From positions 1 to 64,000 of the forward strand of contig CAJFTG010000004.1 of the NCBI GenBank assembly GCA_904419875.1: DNA of 64,000 bases, given 5' to 3'. Shown one piece after another: positions 59,289 to 64,000 of this stretch. Below the pieces are notes generated by a model. It ran no database searches. It was given only the letters and a program-made list of their open reading frames with translations, and was not told the origin of the DNA. The DNA is from Candidatus Avimonas caecicola (GTDB lineage Bacteria > Bacillota > Clostridia > Oscillospirales > Acutalibacteraceae). The first letter of the stretch is position 1, and the number at the start of each line of letters is the position of its first letter. The translations under genes and the position numbers were made by a program.

Positions 59289-61891
59289 TCGTCCACCCCC
59301 TGTATCTGCACATAGCTTCGCGCATCCACCCAAACGCCCTCCGGCAGGCGGACCGCCGTCCCGGTATAATTCACCACAATGGTCACGCCGTTGTCATAGG
59401 CGACCCTGACGACCCCGCCGTCGGATGCATACGCGGTCATCCGGCTGCCGTATACCGGTGCGAGCGCCTGGGCGACCTCGCGAGAAATCCGGCAGACCCT
59501 TTCCATCTGGCTTGCGGCGCTGACCGAACCGTAGGTGTCGTATGCGGTATCCTTGAGCAGCGCATCATCCGCCGCCATCAGCGTCGCATACGGCGCCGAA
59601 CCGGTCTCTATGCATTTAAGCAGATAAAGCTCCAGGTCGGTAGCCCGGTTGAGCGGGGAGGCGGCGTATCGCACGCTGCCCGATAAAACCGCCTGGACGA
59701 AGGGAACCGTTTCGGTGACCAGCGGATGACCGTTCGCCTGCATCGGCACGCCGTAAGCATAGTCTATATATGGCAGCACATAGGCATTGGCGCCGCCGGC
59801 CATCAGGTCCAGCTCCGCCTCCCGCAGCGTTTTCAGCATATCCTGCACCGCCGTCAGGGCGGCATTCCGGGATATGTACCGTTCTTCGGTAAAATCTCCC
59901 GACAGCTCCCGCCCTATATACGGCAGGGCCGCCCCGTTCAGCCCATACCCTCCGGCCCGGCCGGCGACGCTGTCCGCCATCCCGGCCATCGCCGTGGGAC
60001 TGACCACAAATCCAAACAGCCGGTCGGCATCCGCGTTGAAATTCGCGGGACTATAGGTGGGTTTGTATGCCTTTTCACTCACCACCGTCCGGGCGGCGTC
60101 ACGCGAAGCGCTGAACCCGTCAAACGCGGAATCCCGATACACATATTGGAAATCCGTGTCCGGATAGATCTCAACGCCTTTAGAGGAGCCGTCCTCCAGC
60201 ATGGATTGAAATGCCTTGTCCCCGCCGAGCTGTTTTTCCGCCTTGAGCAAGGAGGCCGGGCCGGATTTCACGCCGCCCTTCTGCCAGCCCGAATACTGTA
60301 TCACCAGCTGGTTTTCCGGCAGAGAGGCGGCGAGACGGTCAATCAGCTCCCCCGCCTGCTCATAGGTGGTCAGTGCACGGAGCTTCTCTTTCGGAATACC
60401 TAAAAAAGGCTCAAGATCGTCCACCGCCCCGAGTATCTGGACAACGGCCGGCACGGCCGTTTCCGTGAACGCCGACAGCTTGCCGTCGGCAGCAAGCTGT
60501 CCGCGGTAGGCGGCGGCAATATCCATGAAATCCCGGCAGGCCGCCGGAAACGTAAAGGTTACCTCGATCGGGCTTAAATCCGCGTTGTCCGGATAGCTGC
60601 GCACCGTATCCGTATCGGTGGAAAGCAGTTTGGTGGTCGCGTAATCCAGCAGCTTGAAACGGAATCCAACCGTACCGACCGGTTTGTCCGCCGTGTGCGG
60701 AGTCACCAGCACGCTGGCGCTGGCCGCCCCCTCCGTCGCCTCGGCAAAAAATCCTCCGTCCGCATTGATCAGCCCATACAGCGGGAAAAACACGGGCTCT
60801 TTGACCGAGGTGCGGGAGGTGCGGTAAAGCGAATAGTCCTCCCCAAACACCCGCTCTTCATAATCAGGCACAGAAGAAGAGACAGTTCTCCCCAGATCCA
60901 TAATGGCGCCGGAACCGTCCGGGACGATCACCGTCGTTGAGGACATGCCGCCTTCGGTGTTCCAAAAGGGGAGCAGAACAAGGCTTTCCACCTTCAGCAA
61001 TCCCAAGGCGCTCATCTCATCGACGCGGGCCCGCACCCGCAGCCGGCCGTCCTCCAGCGTGTATTCCACCGGCAGGAGAAAATGGCTGTTGTCCGACCCG
61101 CCTGCCTGATAGCCGGTCCGTTCGTTATCCGCATCCCGATCCGCGGCAGTATAGCCGATCTTCTCGAAATAGGACAGGAGGCGGTTTACTTCGAGAACCG
61201 ACGGGTTATTCTTCAGGACATAGATCCGCTGGAGCTGCTCCAGCCTTGTGTAGGTTTCTTTCAGCGTATCCAGCACCTGCTGGTCTTCTATCCGGGAAAT
61301 ATCCGCCAGGGTGTAATAGCGGCTGAAATACAACACCTCGTCGGCAGACAGCTGCTTTGCAATCTCCTCATACCGCTCTTCCGTGAGGGCCTGGGGATAC
61401 AGGCCCTGCTTTGTGGTGCGGCCGAAAAGATATTCCACCCGCAGCCCGTTTTCCATAGGAACCGTCTTTGCCTGCCCGTACTGCATACAGTCGTCGAAGG
61501 AGTACATGGTCTTCTCCGACTCGTTGGCCGTGATGACGTTGGCATACAGCAGCGAGGTATAATGTCCCTGGGAAAGCAGGTCAAAATCCAGCCGGTTCTG
61601 CGGATTGGAATACCAGACCTCTCCCGACGCCGTTTTCACAGCCAGCTCGCCGGTCGTTTCGTGGTAATACAGCTCCGTGCCGTTGCTCTCGGCAATGCGG
61701 CGCATTTTGTCCAGTCCGAGCAGTTCGGCGGATTGCTCCAGGGCGTCGGCGCTGGTCGGCCACCCGGCGATTACGTCCTGGGTCAGCTCCGGGAACAGCC
61801 GCACCTCCGCCGTGCCCCCCGCCAGCAGCAGGGCCGCCAGCCCGCCGGCAACCAGCACAAACGCCAGCAGGCGGTATAACCATTTGCGCAT
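59285..61891 (-). CDS. DUF5696-type protein with N-terminal membrane anchor
   Basis: An 868-residue protein, the longest of the three copies. It has an N-terminal helix (LLAFVLVAGGLAALLLAGG) without lipobox, an extra helical insertion of about 80 residues (about 165-250) and then the shared marks: VPDGSGAIMD, RVFGEDYSLY, FFPLYGLI, GGANAYVLPYIDYAYG and DNGVTIVVNYTGTAV near the end. ATG follows GAGGAGGTGAG at ideal spacing, and the stop overlaps the permease start. Its position between YIP1 and the permeases is the tightest link yet between this protein group and transport. Reaction unknown. Confidence 0.8.
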   Translation of the reverse strand: MRKWLYRLLAFVLVAGGLAALLLAGGTAEVRLFPELTQDVIAGWPTSADALEQSAELLGLDKMRRIAESNGTELYYHETTGELAVKTASGEVWYSNPQNRLDFDLLSQGHYTSLLYANVITANESEKTMYSFDDCMQYGQAKTVPMENGLRVEYLFGRTTKQGLYPQALTEERYEEIAKQLSADEVLYFSRYYTLADISRIEDQQVLDTLKETYTRLEQLQRIYVLKNNPSVLEVNRLLSYFEKIGYTAADRDADNERTGYQAGGSDNSHFLLPVEYTLEDGRLRVRARVDEMSALGLLKVESLVLLPFWNTEGGMSSTTVIVPDGSGAIMDLGRTVSSSVPDYEERVFGEDYSLYRTSRTSVKEPVFFPLYGLINADGGFFAEATEGAASASVLVTPHTADKPVGTVGFRFKLLDYATTKLLSTDTDTVRSYPDNADLSPIEVTFTFPAACRDFMDIAAAYRGQLAADGKLSAFTETAVPAVVQILGAVDDLEPFLGIPKEKLRALTTYEQAGELIDRLAASLPENQLVIQYSGWQKGGVKSGPASLLKAEKQLGGDKAFQSMLEDGSSKGVEIYPDTDFQYVYRDSAFDGFSASRDAARTVVSEKAYKPTYSPANFNADADRLFGFVVSPTAMAGMADSVAGRAGGYGLNGAALPYIGRELSGDFTEERYISRNAALTAVQDMLKTLREAELDLMAGGANAYVLPYIDYAYGVPMQANGHPLVTETVPFVQAVLSGSVRYAASPLNRATDLELYLLKCIETGSAPYATLMAADDALLKDTAYDTYGSVSAASQMERVCRISREVAQALAPVYGSRMTAYASDGGVVRVAYDNGVTIVVNYTGTAVRLPEGVWVDARSYVQIQGVDE

Positions 61892-61895
61892 GCAC

Positions 61896-62522
61896 TCACC
61901 TCCTCAGCTGCAGCTCGATGTATACGCCGCGGATATACGACAGCATGTCGTCCACAACGCTCAGGAAAAGCACCGCCAAAAAGGCGATGAACACCATTGC
62001 GGCGACAGTCATAATCAGAGCGAATATGGCCTGCCGGACCGAGAACTGATGAATGGTCACCATCCCGGTAAACAGCAGCAGCAGCGACAAGACGACCCCC
62101 GCCGTCGTGACGATGCCAAGGAATGTGGCCTCCTCCGCCGTCAGCACCCGGCTGAGCAGCACGCCGATCAGGGCGGTGACGGAGTACGGCATAGTGGCGT
62201 AACAGGTAGCCATGAAAATATCCCGGAACCGCCCTTCCCCGTCCATCAGGACCGTGATCGACCAGTTGGCCACACACCACAGCAGCACCGGAATCAGCAC
62301 GTTTGCGGTGGTACGGAGAATATGGAACTCCTTGATGTTGACGACCGCGAAACTGAGGCCGGTATATACGCTCTGACACACCGCCGCCGCCAGCATCAGC
62401 AAAAGCAAAAGGAGGCAGGAAACCAGGTTTCCCTTGTTTTCAAAGCGCAGTTCATAGAAACCGCGTATGGGATGGGACAGAATGGTAAAGGAATAGCGGA
62501 GCCCGCCAAGCACGTTTTTCAT
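61896..62522 (-). CDS. YIP1-family membrane protein
   Basis: About 208 residues with five hydrophobic helices and the conserved HPIRGFYELRFENKGN and DGEGRFRDIF motifs also seen at 30511-31203 and in the C-terminal half of 6524-8641. The start is ATG 62522 or 62534; AAAGGA abuts the latter. The ORF-track start at 62630 adds a basic stretch without SD. Its stop lies inside the ribosome site of the DUF5696 gene, so the two are closely coupled. It would sit in the membrane next to the NHL protein encoded upstream. Confidence 0.82.
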   Translation of the reverse strand: MKNVLGGLRYSFTILSHPIRGFYELRFENKGNLVSCLLLLLLMLAAAVCQSVYTGLSFAVVNIKEFHILRTTANVLIPVLLWCVANWSITVLMDGEGRFRDIFMATCYATMPYSVTALIGVLLSRVLTAEEATFLGIVTTAGVVLSLLLLFTGMVTIHQFSVRQAIFALIMTVAAMVFIAFLAVLFLSVVDDMLSYIRGVYIELQLRR

Positions 62523-62642
62523 TTCCGAATCCATTCCTTTCTGATCGGGAGAGGGTGGGCGGTATCGCCGCCGCATAGGGCGAGTGCCGGCATGGGAAGC
62601 TTTTGGGAGCGCCGCCCGCCGGGCCGGCATCTTCCCGTTCCC

Positions 62643-64000
62643 CTACAGGCTTTCCCGCCGTTCCCGCTGTTCCCGCCGTCTCCGGCGCCGTATGTACCGC
62701 CAGGTCAACGGCACAGCGGCAAGCACAGCCGTTGCCGCCAGCAGGACAACCGCCGGCACAAAATACCGCTGCATCTGCTGCGCGCGATATTGCTTGAACG
62801 CTTTTGAGTACCATGTGCTGTTCTGGCTTTCTTCAAACAGCCGCATGGCCGTTTCGTACTCGCCGCTTTGATAGGCGATTTTGCCCAGCCCCACATAAGC
62901 CAGCGCGTACTCCGCGCTCTGCTCGAGGACCGCTTCCCAGGCCGCCTCGGCTTCCTGAAGGTCCCCGGTGTATTCGGCGCTGAGCGCCTGCTGCACCGAC
63001 CGTGCGAAAGCGGTCTGCCGATATACGCACACACTGCGCGTGCCGGTATCGGCCACATAGAGATATTCCTCCTGCTGCGTCACCGCCACCGGCATACGCA
63101 GCCCTCCCGCCGTCACGTCCGGGCCGGCAAACGCATACAGCAAATAACCGTCCTGGGAATAGGTAAATATGTGGCTTCGGTTATTGTCCAAAAGGGTGAA
63201 GGTCCCGTTTTCGCCGCAGGACACGTCCGTGATCTGGGAAATGCCGGTATACCCGCTCAGGTCGCTGTCCAGCACGTCGAGGTCCCCCACCACCGGCCCA
63301 TAGCCGTTGCGGTCCATAATATCGGAGCCGAGATAGTTGAGGCGGCGCACCACCATCCCCTGGTCGCTGCTGCTTCCGGACTGGATATCGCCGCGCACGG
63401 CGTTTTCATCCATGGCGGCCAGCGTGGCGAACAGATAACCGTCTTCGTCAAGCTCGATGTTGTTGTACTCCACCGGTACAAAGTCCTTCATGCGTTCCCG
63501 CTGCGCGGCGGTGGACAGGCGGCGCCAAAGCAGCTCGATGGTGCTGTATTTCACCTTGCCGGCGGCGAGAAATCCGGTAAAGGTGCCGTCCGGTTCGAAT
63601 TCCACGATCCCCTCGTTAATGTTGATCGCCACAACGTGAATCCGGCCGGTCGGGTCCACCGCCAGCTTGGACGGACGGTACCGTTCGGTGAATTCCTCAT
63701 TAATAATGGCGCTGGCTTCCGCCGTGGGCGCCGGGATGATGAGCTTTTCCCGAAACTGCCCGTCGAGATGCAGAACCTCTTTTGTTTTACCGTCGCAGAT
63801 GTAAATATCCGAATCGGCGTCCACAAATATGCCGAGAGGCTCGCCAAACCGGACAAAGGCGCCGTCGGCAGCCGTGTAGCCTTCCGCCGTTTCCAGAAGG
63901 CTCAGCTGTTCATCCAGCACGATAATGCGGTTATCCTCCTCTTCCGGGCCGCTCACCGCCACATACACGCGGCCGTTCGCCGCCGCAAACAGGTCGTTGA
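62643..64000 (-). CDS. NHL beta-propeller / TPR protein with C-terminal membrane helix (5' end beyond window)
   Basis: The reading frame stays open to the right edge (NDLFAAANGRVYVAV precedes the ORF-track start), so the start and signal peptide are outside the window. The visible part has NHL-like repeats (IYICDGKTKEVLHLDGQF, IHVVAININEGIVEFEPDG, EYLYVADTGTRSVCVY) and a TPR-like pair (TGDLQEAEAAWEAVLEQ, SGEYETAMRLFEESQ). A membrane helix (VPAVVLLAATAVLAAVPLTW) and an Arg-rich tail with a short Arg-Glu repeat complete it. It matches 31196-32722 in parts and order and is followed by YIP1, as there. Confidence 0.85.
   Translation of the reverse strand, partial: NDLFAAANGRVYVAVSGPEEEDNRIIVLDEQLSLLETAEGYTAADGAFVRFGEPLGIFVDADSDIYICDGKTKEVLHLDGQFREKLIIPAPTAEASAIINEEFTERYRPSKLAVDPTGRIHVVAININEGIVEFEPDGTFTGFLAAGKVKYSTIELLWRRLSTAAQRERMKDFVPVEYNNIELDEDGYLFATLAAMDENAVRGDIQSGSSSDQGMVVRRLNYLGSDIMDRNGYGPVVGDLDVLDSDLSGYTGISQITDVSCGENGTFTLLDNNRSHIFTYSQDGYLLYAFAGPDVTAGGLRMPVAVTQQEEYLYVADTGTRSVCVYRQTAFARSVQQALSAEYTGDLQEAEAAWEAVLEQSAEYALAYVGLGKIAYQSGEYETAMRLFEESQNSTWYSKAFKQYRAQQMQRYFVPAVVLLAATAVLAAVPLTWRYIRRRRRREQRERRESL

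Noticed and set aside
1-64000. tRNA, rRNA, transposase, integrase or phage genes
   Set aside because: I looked for these on both strands and saw no convincing example. The loci are paralogous but nothing directly shows recent transfer.

Overview
The window looks like a GC-rich, Gram-positive Clostridia-type chromosome, most likely an Oscillospirales/Ruminococcaceae-like gut or fermenter bacterium. The basis is AGGAGG-type ribosome sites, lipoprotein signal peptides, NPxTG-like wall-sorting ends, AraC-type sugar regulators and a desulfoferrodoxin. This is inferred from gene style only; no rRNA or other marker gene is present. Almost everything concerns capture, import and breakdown of glycans.

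Layout. Locus A (1-22187) has a divergent solute-binding lipoprotein, then a plus-strand operon: CBM-like/solute-binding fusion protein, permease pair 1, NHL-TPR-YIP1 membrane protein, DUF5696-type exported protein, permease pair 2. A cytoplasmic ADP-ribosylglycohydrolase-family (ARH) enzyme and an AraC regulator follow. Then come a six-hairpin-type lipoprotein, an ARH-family lipoprotein, a wall-anchored protein and a cytoplasmic six-hairpin enzyme. Locus B (23020-44541, minus) repeats the theme: AraC regulator, solute-binding lipoprotein, large NPGTG surface protein with an SGNH domain, permease pair 2, CBM/SBP fusion, permease pair 1, NHL protein, separate YIP1 protein, DUF5696 lipoprotein, a giant putative glycosidase lipoprotein, a small surface protein and a nucleoside-hydrolase-like enzyme. 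A spacer block (44542-52293) carries a DUF4091/GH123-like enzyme, superoxide reductase, a YfhO-type membrane protein and a 1.5 kb stretch without convincing genes. Locus C (52294-64000, minus, running off the right edge) is a third version: NHL (partial), YIP1, DUF5696, permease pair 2, small surface protein, a lipoprotein and cytoplasmic pair of GH18-like TIM-barrel proteins, and a GH20-type hexosaminidase.

How it may work. Surface proteins and lipoprotein enzymes would bind and trim a glycan, and solute-binding proteins would pass fragments to the permeases. No ABC ATPase is encoded here, so a shared MsmK-type ATPase elsewhere is needed. Cytoplasmic twins of the exported enzymes would finish the breakdown. 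The recurring NHL propeller + YIP1 + DUF5696 set, translationally coupled to permeases in B and C and present three times in 64 kb, is the best candidate for an undescribed system. I read it as a transport- or sensing-associated membrane complex. That reading is inference; the repetition, the fusion/split relationship and the inside/outside enzyme pairs are seen directly.
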